From contig CAZYME010000006.1 of NCBI GenBank assembly GCA_964648115.1, forward strand, positions 1-64,000: DNA of 64,000 nucleotides, read 5' to 3'. The position numbers and the translations under genes were made by a program. The DNA is from CAZYME01 sp964648115 (GTDB lineage Bacteria > Pseudomonadota > Gammaproteobacteria > Legionellales > Legionellaceae). The number at the start of each line of letters is the position of its first letter. Within the stretch, counting starts at the first letter, position 1. The notes beneath the pieces are model-generated. The model searched no databases. It worked only from the letters and a program-made list of their open reading frames with translations, and was not told the origin of the DNA. This document shows, piece after piece, positions 42,778 to 52,080 of the stretch.

Positions 42778-43692
42778 TTAATTGACAGGCGTTATTACCG
42801 GTTGCCAAGCTTTACTAGTAATCGTAATTTTAGCTGTTTTAATCATTTTTTCCATATTTTTGAGTTGCTCTAGGGCATCCTCATCTTTGTCCACAGCAGC
42901 GCGCCATTCGCTACTATTAACATTCAGTGCTGGTAAAGCCGTAATACGTAATACTCTGTCGTCGATACGAATTTCAGCCCCATCTCCTGTTACGCCTAGA
43001 TCAGTATCAGAAACAAAAGGTGCTGAAACCATGTTCATGGCTAGTAGCTTGCGATACAAAATCATGCCCGCAAAATCTTCTTTAATACGAGCAATACTTT
43101 CCTCAAGGATAGTGTTAGCTTGGTCTACGCCTTGCTTCCAACCTCTATCGATATAAATACACCATACTTGGCGTTCTTCTCGTGTTTTAGGTAAAAGCGT
43201 CGCATTGGGATACTCAGGAGGTTTATAGTCCATCCATAAATATTGCCGCCAATTGGGTGGTGTAGTTACAAATCGTGCTTGTTTTGAAACTTTATAGGTG
43301 CGATCAGATACACGGATAGTTTGCGTATCAGCAAGGTTTAGCGTATTTCGCCCTTCCAGCAAGACTGGAGGTAAAATATTATGCTCAAGAATCAGTGCGT
43401 TAAAATCATAAATCGCGTCAAGGTTACGTGTTTGCTTAATTAATTCATCATCAATATATTTAGCTCGCCAAGCTAGTGCGGATTGGGCTCCTAAACTCAA
43501 AGCGGTTTCTTTTAGGGCCATTTCCCTAATTTTCCCCATCGAAGGCAGGCTTGCACCCCGTCCGCCGCTACCGGCCATTTGTTGTAATCCAGCAAGCGAA
43601 GTTGTATCTCCCCTTTGCTGCACCGACGAAGAGCAGGCAACAAGAAGGGCTATCATCGAGAAAGAGATATTATTACGAATAAATTTTAGCAT
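42778..43692 (-). CDS. dotC: Dot/Icm outer-membrane lipoprotein DotC
   Basis: DotC joins DotD and DotH in the outer-membrane core of the Dot/Icm complex. The 304-aa protein has a lipoprotein signal (SFSMIALLVACSS, lipobox LVAC near residue 20). The family segments LAGLQQMAGSGGRGASLPSM, REMALKETALSLGAQSALAWR and WMDYKPPEYPNATLLPKT are readable. It overlaps dotD by 20 nt. Confidence 0.94.
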   Translation of the reverse strand: MLKFIRNNISFSMIALLVACSSSVQQRGDTTSLAGLQQMAGSGGRGASLPSMGKIREMALKETALSLGAQSALAWRAKYIDDELIKQTRNLDAIYDFNALILEHNILPPVLLEGRNTLNLADTQTIRVSDRTYKVSKQARFVTTPPNWRQYLWMDYKPPEYPNATLLPKTREERQVWCIYIDRGWKQGVDQANTILEESIARIKEDFAGMILYRKLLAMNMVSAPFVSDTDLGVTGDGAEIRIDDRVLRITALPALNVNSSEWRAAVDKDEDALEQLKNMEKMIKTAKITITSKAWQPVITPVN

Positions 43693-44176
43693 AGCGCAAT
43701 TCGATAACCTGACTGTTAGGATAAACGTGAATATCTGCCCTCTTTCCTGCTTGATAATCTATATCACGCAAAATCTCAGCCAGGCTTTCATCTTGGACAT
43801 TTAGACTAATCAGCACTGGAATAGCCGGCTCTCTTCCAAGGATGCGTATACGAAAGTGGGCGGCTTTAGCAATCCGCGAGCAAAGCTCAGCGATTGGGCC
43901 CGCCCAGTCTACAGATGCACGGACTTGTAGGTTATAAGCATTAGGAATGGTTAATGCATTATCTTTATGGGGCGGTGTAATTACTTTTTCAATCCGCGCC
44001 ATTTGCAACATGGAATCACTAACCGAATCGGCCGCCTCAGCGAGTTTGATGCTAGCGTCATCACTGGGCCTATTGTATGGTGGTTTTTTATAGGTAGTGC
44101 CATTTTTATAGGGGGAACTAGCACAGCCTGCAAGAAGTGTGCTTGCAAAAAAAAGCAGCATTAGCTTTTTGTTCAT
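43673..44176 (-). CDS. dotD: Dot/Icm outer-membrane lipoprotein DotD
   Basis: DotD is a lipoprotein that helps place DotH in the outer membrane. The 167-aa protein has a clear lipobox (LLAGCASS, near residue 18). A C-terminal N0/secretin-like small domain follows (ELCSRIAKAAHFRIRILGREPAIPVLISL, then ILRDIDYQAGKRADI). It is the first gene of the dotDCB unit and faces the orphan gene at 44479 across a 300-nt repeat-bearing spacer. Confidence 0.93.
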   Translation of the reverse strand: MNKKLMLLFFASTLLAGCASSPYKNGTTYKKPPYNRPSDDASIKLAEAADSVSDSMLQMARIEKVITPPHKDNALTIPNAYNLQVRASVDWAGPIAELCSRIAKAAHFRIRILGREPAIPVLISLNVQDESLAEILRDIDYQAGKRADIHVYPNSQVIELRYAKIYS

Positions 44177-44295
44177 CTATGCCATATTTGTAAAGAATAA
44201 GATTGTATTGATTGAAACAGGAGCCTGCCCCCTTGTCAAGCAGATATGGTTTATTCCAGCAATTCCCGCCGTAAAACCAATGATCAGCCGGATCG

Positions 44296-44380
44296 CCCTC
44301 TACCATTGATGGGAGAGGGTGCCCGACAGGGCGGATGAGGGTAGATTAAATTGTAATGTTTTGATCTACCCTCACCCGCC
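44296..44380. repeat. Palindromic repeats upstream of dotD
   Basis: CCCTCT (44296-44301) pairs with AGAGGG (44314-44319) around the same ACCATTGATGGG loop as at 11831-11842. TGAGGGTAGAT (44336-44346) pairs with ATCTACCCTCA (44364-44374). The 44177-44478 spacer is otherwise non-coding. Confidence 0.7.
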
Positions 44381-44390
44381 TAGTAAAAAA

Positions 44391-44419
44391 TTGAATTTGT
44401 TTAAAATATGACGTATTAT
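44391..44419 (+). promoter_or_regulatory. Promoter of the orphan gene at 44479
   Basis: TTGAAT (44391-44396), a 17-nt spacer and TATTAT (44414-44419) precede a GGAG site and ATG 44479. Confidence 0.6.
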
Positions 44420-44478
44420 GCTCATTTAAAATCTTCTTGAACTATTTTGGTTCTGATTTAAGTATATGGAGTAAACAA

Positions 44479-45051
44479 ATGGCATATTCTAAACCCCACC
44501 ATGATGCAGACTACGGAGTGCTCCGTGATCAAGTGTATCAGCTAGGGCAGAGCTTCACGTTACTCCAAAAAAATGGGAGTCTAATTTATACTGACACAGC
44601 ACAAAATTCCCTTTTATTCCAACATATACATGATTTATACAATAAGCTTCCGCGAGATCCTTCTTGGGATGCAAGAGGATTGTGTAATATGCTCCACCTC
44701 TTTTTTGAGGCAATGGAGAATCCTTCCAAGGAAAGCTGTGCCAAGTTAAGTTCGGTTGCGAATAATTTGCAGGGGGCTCCTGATTACGTAACACAAATTT
44801 GTGTGGTGCTTGCTATTATTGCAGGGTTATTATTGTTCGTGATTCCTGGGCTGATATTGAATGACGTATTAAGAAATACTTGGCGAGATAGTCAGCGCAG
44901 AGGTCTATCAAAGGCTGTGGATGACGTGAGTGCTGATATAAAAAATGCAGCTTCGATTAGTGTTTTTGGTGTTTTCTCGCCAGCTGCCCCTACTGCAAAC
45001 GCTCTACTGGATATTTCTAGTGCTGCAGCACCTAATAGCTCTCTTACATAA
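44479..45051 (+). CDS. Unrecognised one-TM protein next to the Dot/Icm locus
   Basis: I do not recognise the family. ATG 44479 has GGAG 7 nt upstream and gives 190 aa; the longer frame is unsupported. Residues 1 to about 105 are soluble with a DADYGVLRDQVYQLGQSF and HIHDLYNKLPRDPSWDARGL stretch. One strong TM helix follows (ICVVLAIIAGLLLFVIPGLIL), then a basic patch (RNTWRDSQRRGLSKA) and a small, Ala/Ser-rich tail. By the positive-inside rule the tail would face the cytosol. It has its own promoter and faces dotD. Proximity to the secretion locus makes a substrate or accessory role possible but unproven. Confidence 0.55.
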   Translation: MAYSKPHHDADYGVLRDQVYQLGQSFTLLQKNGSLIYTDTAQNSLLFQHIHDLYNKLPRDPSWDARGLCNMLHLFFEAMENPSKESCAKLSSVANNLQGAPDYVTQICVVLAIIAGLLLFVIPGLILNDVLRNTWRDSQRRGLSKAVDDVSADIKNAASISVFGVFSPAAPTANALLDISSAAAPNSSLT

Positions 45052-45108
45052 AAAAAAAGAATAAAATATATGGTTGGTGCCATCGGCCCAACCTACTTTG
45101 TGTACTTA

Positions 45109-45660
45109 TTAAGTCCTCAATTTCTTATACAACCCATAAACAATCTGCCCCGCACGTTTTAATTTTATTTGCTGCCAAATGGTTTGGTCTATTTCTACTT
45201 CGCAGGGGGATTCAATATAGAGTAAACCATTCGATTTCAGTAAAGAGGAGTTAGCCAGAATTTCGAGGCAAAGTGGTAAGTAATCTTTTGCAAAAGGAGG
45301 ATCGAGAAACACTATGTCAAAAGGTTCGGTTGTTTCTTTTAAATATTTGCACGCATCCATTTTTTTAATGGTTAGATCGGGGGAGTTGAATGAAGCGGCG
45401 GCTTTTAAAAGGTTGTTAAAAACTTGGGGGCTTTGCTCTAGCAAGACTACATGTGCTGCTCCTCGTGAATGGGCTTCGAAACCAAGGGCTCCGCTGCCGG
45501 CAAAAGCGTCTAGGCAGCGGGCATCACGAATGTCGTGCATTAACCAGTTGAACAATGTTTCACGCACACGATCGGGGGTGGGGCGCAATCCCTCGCTATC
45601 AGGGAAATGTAGTTTTTTGCCTCGAAATTTCCCGCCAATAATTCGAATGGTTTGATTCAT
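45109..45660 (-). CDS. rsmD: 16S rRNA (guanine(966)-N2)-methyltransferase
   Basis: RsmD methylates G966 of 16S rRNA. The 183-aa Rossmann-fold protein has IIGGKFRGKKLHFPDSEGLRPTPDRVRETLFNWL, the SAM motif CLDAFAGSGALGFEA and the catalytic FLDPPFAKD. It starts 3 nt after the M16 peptidase gene ends, so the three genes on this strand probably form one unit. ftsY lies just upstream on the other strand, a common pairing. Confidence 0.95.
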   Translation of the reverse strand: MNQTIRIIGGKFRGKKLHFPDSEGLRPTPDRVRETLFNWLMHDIRDARCLDAFAGSGALGFEAHSRGAAHVVLLEQSPQVFNNLLKAAASFNSPDLTIKKMDACKYLKETTEPFDIVFLDPPFAKDYLPLCLEILANSSLLKSNGLLYIESPCEVEIDQTIWQQIKLKRAGQIVYGLYKKLRT

Positions 45661-45663
45661 TTG

Positions 45664-46968
45664 TTATGTTTTCCCGACACATAGCTGAAGCAAGGTGTTG
45701 GGAGTTATAAGTTGCTGAAATGACTCTTGTATTTTCTCAGCGCTAACTTCATTAATATGGTCAACATAAGTGCGTAAAAAATCATCTGGTAAGTGATAGA
45801 ACGCTATTTTTAATAGCATGTCCGCAATACTTCGGTTACTGGCTAATGAAAGAGGGAAGCTACCGGTCAAATATTGCTTTGCTGCTAATAAGGTGCCCTC
45901 ATCCGGTTTAGATTTCATGAAAGAAACCAGGGTTTCTCGGGTTAGGTCTATCGCTGTCTTGGTTTGGCTATTTTTAGTTGAAAAACTTATCAAAAAAGGG
46001 CCTCTACCTGGCATAGGGGAAAATTGGCTATATACGCCATATGTTAGCCCTCTTTTTTCACGTAATTCATCGGATAATTTAGAGACTAAAGCGCCGCCAC
46101 CCAAAATATAATTTCCAACCATGAGGGGGAAGTAGTGGCTATCATGATGCGAGATACCCAGTTGTCCTAAACGCAATATCGTTTGTGAAGAAGGGAAAGG
46201 GACTTCTACGTCCATTTCCTCGGTTAATGGTTGGGCCTCAGGAATTTTCGCGGCAGGGTGACCTTGGGGGAGATCTTTAGTAAGTTGTTCGGCTAATTGT
46301 TCAGCAGTAGGTTTATTAATGGCTCCCACGAGCACGATGACTGCATTACTGCTCACAAAAAATTGGTGATAAAAATTACGCACTTCTTCGATTTTTAGCA
46401 TTTCAACGCTATTACGATCACCGATCACGGGATGTGCGTAGGGATGGTTTTTATAAAGGGCGCGAAAAAAAGTTTGATTTGCAACTTGATCAGGTGATTC
46501 TTGCGTTTGAGTAATGGCCATTAATAGTTGGTTTCTTTCTCTTGCGAAAGAATCCATTGGAAAATCCGGGTGGTTGATAATTAATGTAAATATGTCGCTT
46601 GCTTTGGTGAGATTATCGGGGTTGGTTAATGTCTTCAGGTTGAAGATAACCATGTCTTGGTTGTTTGCTCTTTCATATTGGGCACCCGTATTTGCTAATT
46701 TTTCTGAGATAGCATTGGCCGTAAGACCGCCATTACCCTGGTTTAATAAACGAGTAGTTAATGTGCTGAGACCGGGTTTTTCATCGTCGTATGCTGAACC
46801 TGCAGCAAAAGCGACGCTAATATCCAGCATGGGGACTTCCATAGCTTGATAAAAAACCACATGGGCCCCATTTTTGGTTTGCCATTGCATGGTTTCAAAC
46901 GGCTTAGCAGCCCAGGCTGGGTCTATGGTGCACAATAAAAGACTGGCTAGTAGGGTATATTTCTTCAT
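45664..46968 (-). CDS. M16 family peptidase-like protein, zinc motif lost
   Basis: The 434-aa protein has a signal peptide (YTLLASLLLCTIDPAWAA) and the two-half pitrilysin/M16 fold. Where active members carry HxxEH, it reads LSTLTTRLLNQG, so it should not bind catalytic zinc. Such pairs are common, with the inactive subunit completing a heterodimer with the active neighbour. It overlaps the upstream M16 gene by 4 nt. It likely acts in the periplasm. Confidence 0.9.
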   Translation of the reverse strand: MKKYTLLASLLLCTIDPAWAAKPFETMQWQTKNGAHVVFYQAMEVPMLDISVAFAAGSAYDDEKPGLSTLTTRLLNQGNGGLTANAISEKLANTGAQYERANNQDMVIFNLKTLTNPDNLTKASDIFTLIINHPDFPMDSFARERNQLLMAITQTQESPDQVANQTFFRALYKNHPYAHPVIGDRNSVEMLKIEEVRNFYHQFFVSSNAVIVLVGAINKPTAEQLAEQLTKDLPQGHPAAKIPEAQPLTEEMDVEVPFPSSQTILRLGQLGISHHDSHYFPLMVGNYILGGGALVSKLSDELREKRGLTYGVYSQFSPMPGRGPFLISFSTKNSQTKTAIDLTRETLVSFMKSKPDEGTLLAAKQYLTGSFPLSLASNRSIADMLLKIAFYHLPDDFLRTYVDHINEVSAEKIQESFQQLITPNTLLQLCVGKT

Positions 46969-48338
46969 CGGTTTTTCCCCGAGTGGTTAGCTGATAAAAC
47001 CTTGGCCGTACTATTCACAGGTTCCAATACAGCTTCTGTCATATTGTTTTCTTTAAAATAGCGTTGCGCTGCTTCTTGTAGCTGTTGCGGAGTTACACTG
47101 TTGATTCGTTCCACATATTTTTCAGCCGTTTGCCAACCAAGCCCAACTGTTTCCAGCAAGCCTAGTTCCATGGCTTGACCAAATATAGAGTCTCTTTCAA
47201 ACGTTTTTTGCGCAATGATCTGCGTTTTTACGCGTTGCAGCTCATCTTTGCTGACTGGTTGGTTTTTGAGAAGCTTTATTTCAGCAAGAATTTCTTTTTT
47301 GAGCTCCGCAATCGTATGGGATTGATTTGGCGTGCCGTAAAGGATGAATTGAGCTTGATGGCGCGCATATAAGTTGTAATAGGTATCAACATCGCTTGCC
47401 ACTTGCTTGCCGCGCACCAGATGAGTGGTGAAGCGCCCGCTGTCTCCAGCGTCAAGAATGCCTGCTATGATTTCTAGGGCATAAGGATCGGCCGCAGTTT
47501 TTGTTGAGGCAGTTTTTACGGTAGGGGTGGTAAAGCCAAGCATCAGCATCGGCAATTGGGCAGGGGCATGCACAGTGACCGCTTTTTTACCTAGGCGCGG
47601 TGGCTCTAATTGTGGTTTGCGCGTTACTTGTGGGCGTTTTTTAAGATGGCCAAAATATTTTTTGGCCAAGTTAAAAACGCTGTCTGCATTCACGTCGCCA
47701 ACGACAACTAATACGGCATTGTTGGGTGCATAAAAACGATGGTACCACGTTCGGGCATCTGTAACGTGCATTTGTTGTAGATCGCTCATCCAGCCTATGA
47801 CGGGATGGTTATAAGGGGCTGTAAGATGCGCGGTAGCTAAAAAACGCTCAAAGGTTAATGCTTGTGGGTTGTCATCTGTGCGTAATCGCCGCTCCTCTTG
47901 GATTACTTTGATTTCTTTACCGAACTCTTTTTCATCCAGTAACAAGTTTTGCATACGATCAGCTTCAAGCTCAAAGGCAACGGCAAGGTGCGGAGCTGCG
48001 ATTTTCTCATAGAAGGCTGTGTAGTCGTTGTTTGTCATCGCATTCTCTTGTCCGCCAAGAGACGCAATGGTTCTAGAAAAAGTACCTAAGGGATATTTTT
48101 TTGTACCCTTAAACATTAAATGTTCTAATGCATGGGAAACTCCAGTTAGCCCGCCTGGTTCATCAGCGGAGCCAACGTTGTACCAAATCATGGAGACAAC
48201 AACGGGAGCTCGGTGATCTTCTTTTACAACAATTTTTAATCCATTGTCTGAGGTAAATTGCCGTACCTGGCTGAACGATTGGCAGGAAAGCAATGTTAAT
48301 ATTGTCATTAACACAATGCGCATGGCACACCTCATCAA
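46965..48338 (-). CDS. M16 family zinc peptidase (active subunit)
   Basis: The 457-aa product has an N-terminal signal peptide (RIVLMTILTLLSCQSFSQV) and the catalytic HALEH motif (HxxEH, near residue 66) with the downstream Glu in the ELEADRMQNL region. It is the first gene of a unit with the inactive M16 partner and rsmD. The natural substrate is unknown. Divergent from ftsY. Confidence 0.93.
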   Translation of the reverse strand: MMRCAMRIVLMTILTLLSCQSFSQVRQFTSDNGLKIVVKEDHRAPVVVSMIWYNVGSADEPGGLTGVSHALEHLMFKGTKKYPLGTFSRTIASLGGQENAMTNNDYTAFYEKIAAPHLAVAFELEADRMQNLLLDEKEFGKEIKVIQEERRLRTDDNPQALTFERFLATAHLTAPYNHPVIGWMSDLQQMHVTDARTWYHRFYAPNNAVLVVVGDVNADSVFNLAKKYFGHLKKRPQVTRKPQLEPPRLGKKAVTVHAPAQLPMLMLGFTTPTVKTASTKTAADPYALEIIAGILDAGDSGRFTTHLVRGKQVASDVDTYYNLYARHQAQFILYGTPNQSHTIAELKKEILAEIKLLKNQPVSKDELQRVKTQIIAQKTFERDSIFGQAMELGLLETVGLGWQTAEKYVERINSVTPQQLQEAAQRYFKENNMTEAVLEPVNSTAKVLSANHSGKNR

Positions 48339-48380
48339 AAAAAGTGATAGAATTTCACATTTCCCCTACTTTGTATACTT

Positions 48381-49427
48381 ATGATCAAATGGTTTAAACG
48401 AAATCAAGATGCGCCCACCTCTGAAACCATGCCTGAGGAACCCGCAAATCTACCAACCGAAGTTGAATTAAAAAGCACCGAAGAGGTTGCTGAGCAGGGA
48501 GGTTTGTTCACTCGATTTAAACGAGGCCTTAGTAAAACACGCCATCAACTCGGTGATGGTATTGGTCGGTTGTTGCTTGGAAAAAAAGAAATCGATGCTC
48601 AATTGCTTGATGAGTTAGAGGTGCTATTGCTCAGTGCAGATTTGGGGATTGATACCACAAAAGTTATTTTAGACCAGCTAAGCGACAGCTTAGCTCGCAA
48701 GCAGCTAGCTGATGGCGATGCTGTGTTTGCAGCGTTAAAAACGCGATTGCAAGCAATGTTGATTAAGGAAGCGCCCCCTTTAACACTAACTACAGAGGAT
48801 AAATCACCGTTTGTTATTCTTATGGTAGGTGTTAACGGAGCTGGAAAAACCACCACGATTGGCAAGCTTGCGAAACTGTATCAGCAGCAGGGTAAAAAAG
48901 TAATGTTAGCAGCTGGCGATACATTTCGAGCGGCAGCAGTTGAGCAATTACAAGTGTGGGGGCAGCGTAACGAAATTGCAGTTATTGCTCAGCATACGGG
49001 AGCTGACAGTGCGTCTGTGATTTTTGATGCGGTACAGGCTGCGAAAGCTCGAGGAATAGATGTGTTGATTGCAGATACAGCAGGGCGGTTGCACACCCAG
49101 GGTAATTTAATGGAGGAGTTGAAAAAAGTTAAGCGTGTGATACAAAAAATCGATGCGCATGCTCCTCACGAAACCATGTTAACTTTGGATGCTAGCATTG
49201 GCCAAAATGCGTTAAATCAGGCCCGTCAATTTCACGAAGCCATAGGTTTAACCGGGATTACGATGACTAAACTTGATGGAACAGCCAAAGGCGGAATATT
49301 ATTTGCCATTGCTAATGAATTAGATATACCATTTCGTTACATAGGCTTGGGTGAGGGAATTGACGATTTGCGACAGTTTGATGCGTCGCAATTTGTTGAT
49401 GCAATATTCAATGATGATCACATTTAA
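48381..49427 (+). CDS. ftsY: Signal recognition particle receptor FtsY
   Basis: FtsY docks SRP-ribosome complexes at the inner membrane. The 348-aa protein has a short acidic A region (1-50), the N domain helices and the G domain. Motifs are G1 GVNGAGKTTTIGKLA, AAGDTFRAAAVEQL, G3 DTAGRLHT, G4 TKLDGTAKGG and the closing FRYIGLGEGIDDLRQFD. The A region is shorter than in Escherichia coli. ftsE overlaps its end. Confidence 0.97.
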   Translation: MIKWFKRNQDAPTSETMPEEPANLPTEVELKSTEEVAEQGGLFTRFKRGLSKTRHQLGDGIGRLLLGKKEIDAQLLDELEVLLLSADLGIDTTKVILDQLSDSLARKQLADGDAVFAALKTRLQAMLIKEAPPLTLTTEDKSPFVILMVGVNGAGKTTTIGKLAKLYQQQGKKVMLAAGDTFRAAAVEQLQVWGQRNEIAVIAQHTGADSASVIFDAVQAAKARGIDVLIADTAGRLHTQGNLMEELKKVKRVIQKIDAHAPHETMLTLDASIGQNALNQARQFHEAIGLTGITMTKLDGTAKGGILFAIANELDIPFRYIGLGEGIDDLRQFDASQFVDAIFNDDHI

Positions 49428-50064
49428 TCAAGTCAGTAAACGTTATGCCGGTGGCTTTGAAGCCCTGAGCGAGGTTAATTTTTCTCTGGAAAAAGGCGAA
49501 ATGGCTTTTCTTACCGGCCATTCAGGGGCGGGTAAAAGTACCTTACTTAAGCTCATCGCTATGTTAGAAAGGCCATCTACAGGCCAGATAATCGTCAATG
49601 GCGTCCATTTAAATCAACTCAAAAAACGTGATATCTCCAGTTATCGTGGTAGCTTAGGGATAACGTTCCAATCCCCGCATCTACTGAGTGATCGCACCGT
49701 TTTTGATAATGTCGCATTGCCGTTGCAAATTCAGGGTGTTGCTCCCCAGATGATAACCAAACGTGTGCATGCCGCGCTCGATATGGTGGGTTTACTTAAT
49801 AAAGCGAAAGTACAGCCTCCGCAGCTCTCTAGTGGTGAACAACAACGAGTAGGTATCGCGCGTGCAGTCGTACATAAACCGGCCCTTTTGTTAGCAGATG
49901 AGCCGACTGGGAATCTTGATCCTGGCTTGTCCGCGGAAGTTATGAAGCTATTTGCGCAATTTAACCAAGTGGGTGTGGCGGTGTTAGTAGCAACGCATGA
50001 TTTAGCCTTGATTGCGGGTATGAGGCATCGTATCGTAATGTTGAAAGGCGGGCATATATGTTAA
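49411..50064 (+). CDS. ftsE: Cell-division ABC ATPase FtsE
   Basis: FtsE is the ATPase that works with FtsX to control septal peptidoglycan hydrolysis. ATG 49411 (or the adjacent 49414) starts MMITFNQVSKRYAGG and lies inside the ftsY end; an upstream start would add a non-homologous extension. Walker A GHSGAGKSTLL, signature LSSGEQQRVGIARA, Walker B LLADEPTGNLD and the H-loop ATHDLAL are all present. ftsX overlaps by 7 nt. Confidence 0.95.
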   Translation: MMITFNQVSKRYAGGFEALSEVNFSLEKGEMAFLTGHSGAGKSTLLKLIAMLERPSTGQIIVNGVHLNQLKKRDISSYRGSLGITFQSPHLLSDRTVFDNVALPLQIQGVAPQMITKRVHAALDMVGLLNKAKVQPPQLSSGEQQRVGIARAVVHKPALLLADEPTGNLDPGLSAEVMKLFAQFNQVGVAVLVATHDLALIAGMRHRIVMLKGGHIC

Positions 50065-50984
50065 CTAAAGTACGAGCGTTGTTAGCCTATCACCTGCAAG
50101 CCGCATTAATGAGTTTCAACTCGCTTTATACTAAACCACTTGCGACGATGATGACGGTTTTGGTGATTGCTATCACTTTAGTTTTACCCGCGCTCTTTTG
50201 GGTGCTGAGCGATAATATGCATCAGCTAACCATAAAATGGCAGCATGGTGGCCATATTTCACTCTATCTCAAATCGCCTCTTTCCGCAGCGGATGAGGCC
50301 GCTCTCTTATTACGCGTACAAAAGACGGCTGGTGTAGGTGATGCCACTTTAAAATCGTCTGCTGAAGGGCTTGCAGAGCTCCAGAAACAGGAAGGTATGC
50401 AAGATGTCATGCGTTATTTGCCGGAGAATCCTTTGCCAGCTGTTATTGAGGTGACTCCAGTGCTTGATGTGAGTACGCCGATAAAATTGGAGCATCTGAA
50501 CGCGCAGCTAAAAGCTTATCCACAAGTGGAGCAAGCTAAACTCGATATACAATGGATCAATCGCCTACAAGCCATTCTTGGCTTTATAGATTCTCTTGCT
50601 CAGGGGTTGATGATATTGCTGGCATTGGCAGTGATATTAATTATAGGTAACACCCTGCGCCTAGCTATCCATAACCGTCACGAAGAAATTCAGGTATTAA
50701 AATTGGTGGGCGCCAAAGACTCTTTTATTATTCGCCCTTTTTTATATTCAGGAATTTTGTATGGTTTGTTCGGCGCTATTTTTGCTGTGCTGTTAGTTAA
50801 TATTTTCATGCTAAGCCTGACATTGGTCGTTAACCAACTCGCTGCTGCTTATGAAATGCATTACTCTTTGATCGGCTTGTCTCTGCGACAAATATCTCTC
50901 CTCGTTTTAGCAGCGACTATTCTTGGTTGGCTAGGTGCTTGCCTGTCAGTTAAAAAACAGCTCGCGAACATAGAGCCTCTTTGA
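50058..50984 (+). CDS. ftsX: Cell-division membrane protein FtsX
   Basis: FtsX is the membrane partner of FtsE. The 308-aa protein has one N-terminal TM (about 30-50), a periplasmic loop (about 55-175) that in relatives activates amidase regulators, and three C-terminal TMs (LILLALAVILIIGNTLRLAI-type, with the HNRHEEIQVLKLVGAKDSFI cytosolic signature). Together with amiB in this window it points to septal wall splitting. rpoH follows. Confidence 0.95.
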   Translation: MLTKVRALLAYHLQAALMSFNSLYTKPLATMMTVLVIAITLVLPALFWVLSDNMHQLTIKWQHGGHISLYLKSPLSAADEAALLLRVQKTAGVGDATLKSSAEGLAELQKQEGMQDVMRYLPENPLPAVIEVTPVLDVSTPIKLEHLNAQLKAYPQVEQAKLDIQWINRLQAILGFIDSLAQGLMILLALAVILIIGNTLRLAIHNRHEEIQVLKLVGAKDSFIIRPFLYSGILYGLFGAIFAVLLVNIFMLSLTLVVNQLAAAYEMHYSLIGLSLRQISLLVLAATILGWLGACLSVKKQLANIEPL

Positions 50985-51114
50985 GTCTTAAAGAAATTCA
51001 CAGCGCAAATAATTATGCTATAATAGCTTGCCTGATATTGGGTTAAAGCAATTTTAACCACAGTTTATAAGTTTTAATTTTACCTGTTATGTCGTTTATA
51101 ACTGGAGAGGTAAC

Positions 51115-51978
51115 ATGAATCTGCAATTGCAGCTTTCAACAATGAACGTCCCCGTGGGCAGCCTTGATGCCTACATTTATCGTGTTAATCAAATCCCGAT
51201 GCTTTCTGCTGAAGAAGAGCAAGATTGTGCTCAACGTTTTCGTGAAGAAGGTGATGTCGAGGGTGCTCGTCAGTTAGTCCTTGCTCATTTGCGCTACGTT
51301 GTTCGTGTAGCTCGTGGGTATTTGGGTTATGGCTTGGCGCTAAATGATTTGATACAAGAAGGCAATGTGGGTTTGATGAAGGCAGTTAAGCGCTTTGACC
51401 CTAAAATGGGCGTGCGTTTAGTGTCGTTTGCGGTGCATTGGATTAAAGCCGAAATCCATGAGTTTGTTTTGCATAACTGGCGAATTGTTAAAATTGCCAC
51501 AACAAAAGCGCAACGCAAATTATTTTTTAACATGCGTCAGATGAAAAAGCGTTTAGGTTGGCTTAGTCGAGAAGAGGTGGACGCGGTAGCGAATGATTTA
51601 GGCGTGAGCCGTGAAGAAGTTTTAGTAATGGAGCAACGCTTAAATGCTATGGATGCGCCCTATGATGGGGCAAACTCCGACGATGATGAGCAATCCTACA
51701 AAGCAGTTCCTGCCGGGTATTTGCATGATGTAAACAGTGATCCCGCTCACTTATTCGAGCAAGAGAATAGCGGTACTCAAAATCGCGAAAAACTGCATCT
51801 GGCGTTGGCGCGGTTAGATGAGCGTAGCCAAGATATTTTACAGCAACGCTGGTTGCTAGACGACAAAGCAGTGACGCTACACACCTTAGCCGAAAAATAT
51901 GGTGTATCTGCAGAGCGCGTACGTCAACTAGAAAAAAACGCGATGAAAAAGCTGCGTGAATATATGGAAGAAGTTTAG
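51115..51978 (+). CDS. rpoH: Heat-shock sigma factor sigma-32
   Basis: RpoH directs RNA polymerase to heat-shock promoters. The 287-aa protein has regions 1.2 and 2 (LRYVVRVARGYLGYGLALNDLIQEGNVGLMKAVKRFDP), the RpoH box QRKLFFNMR, and region 4 with AEKYGVSAERVRQLEKNAMKKL. The region order ftsYEX-rpoH is conserved in gammaproteobacteria. The long AT-rich leader may act as a thermosensing structure, but I cannot show that by eye. Downstream is a repeat cluster. Confidence 0.97.
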   Translation: MNLQLQLSTMNVPVGSLDAYIYRVNQIPMLSAEEEQDCAQRFREEGDVEGARQLVLAHLRYVVRVARGYLGYGLALNDLIQEGNVGLMKAVKRFDPKMGVRLVSFAVHWIKAEIHEFVLHNWRIVKIATTKAQRKLFFNMRQMKKRLGWLSREEVDAVANDLGVSREEVLVMEQRLNAMDAPYDGANSDDDEQSYKAVPAGYLHDVNSDPAHLFEQENSGTQNREKLHLALARLDERSQDILQQRWLLDDKAVTLHTLAEKYGVSAERVRQLEKNAMKKLREYMEEV

Positions 51979-52080
51979 TTTCTTATGATAACGATTGTAG
52001 CCTGGTTGCTTGCAACCGGGGTTTCGAATGTAGGGCTTTCCGTGAGAAACGGTTCCCCGGTTACGAAATAAACGGAGTAG

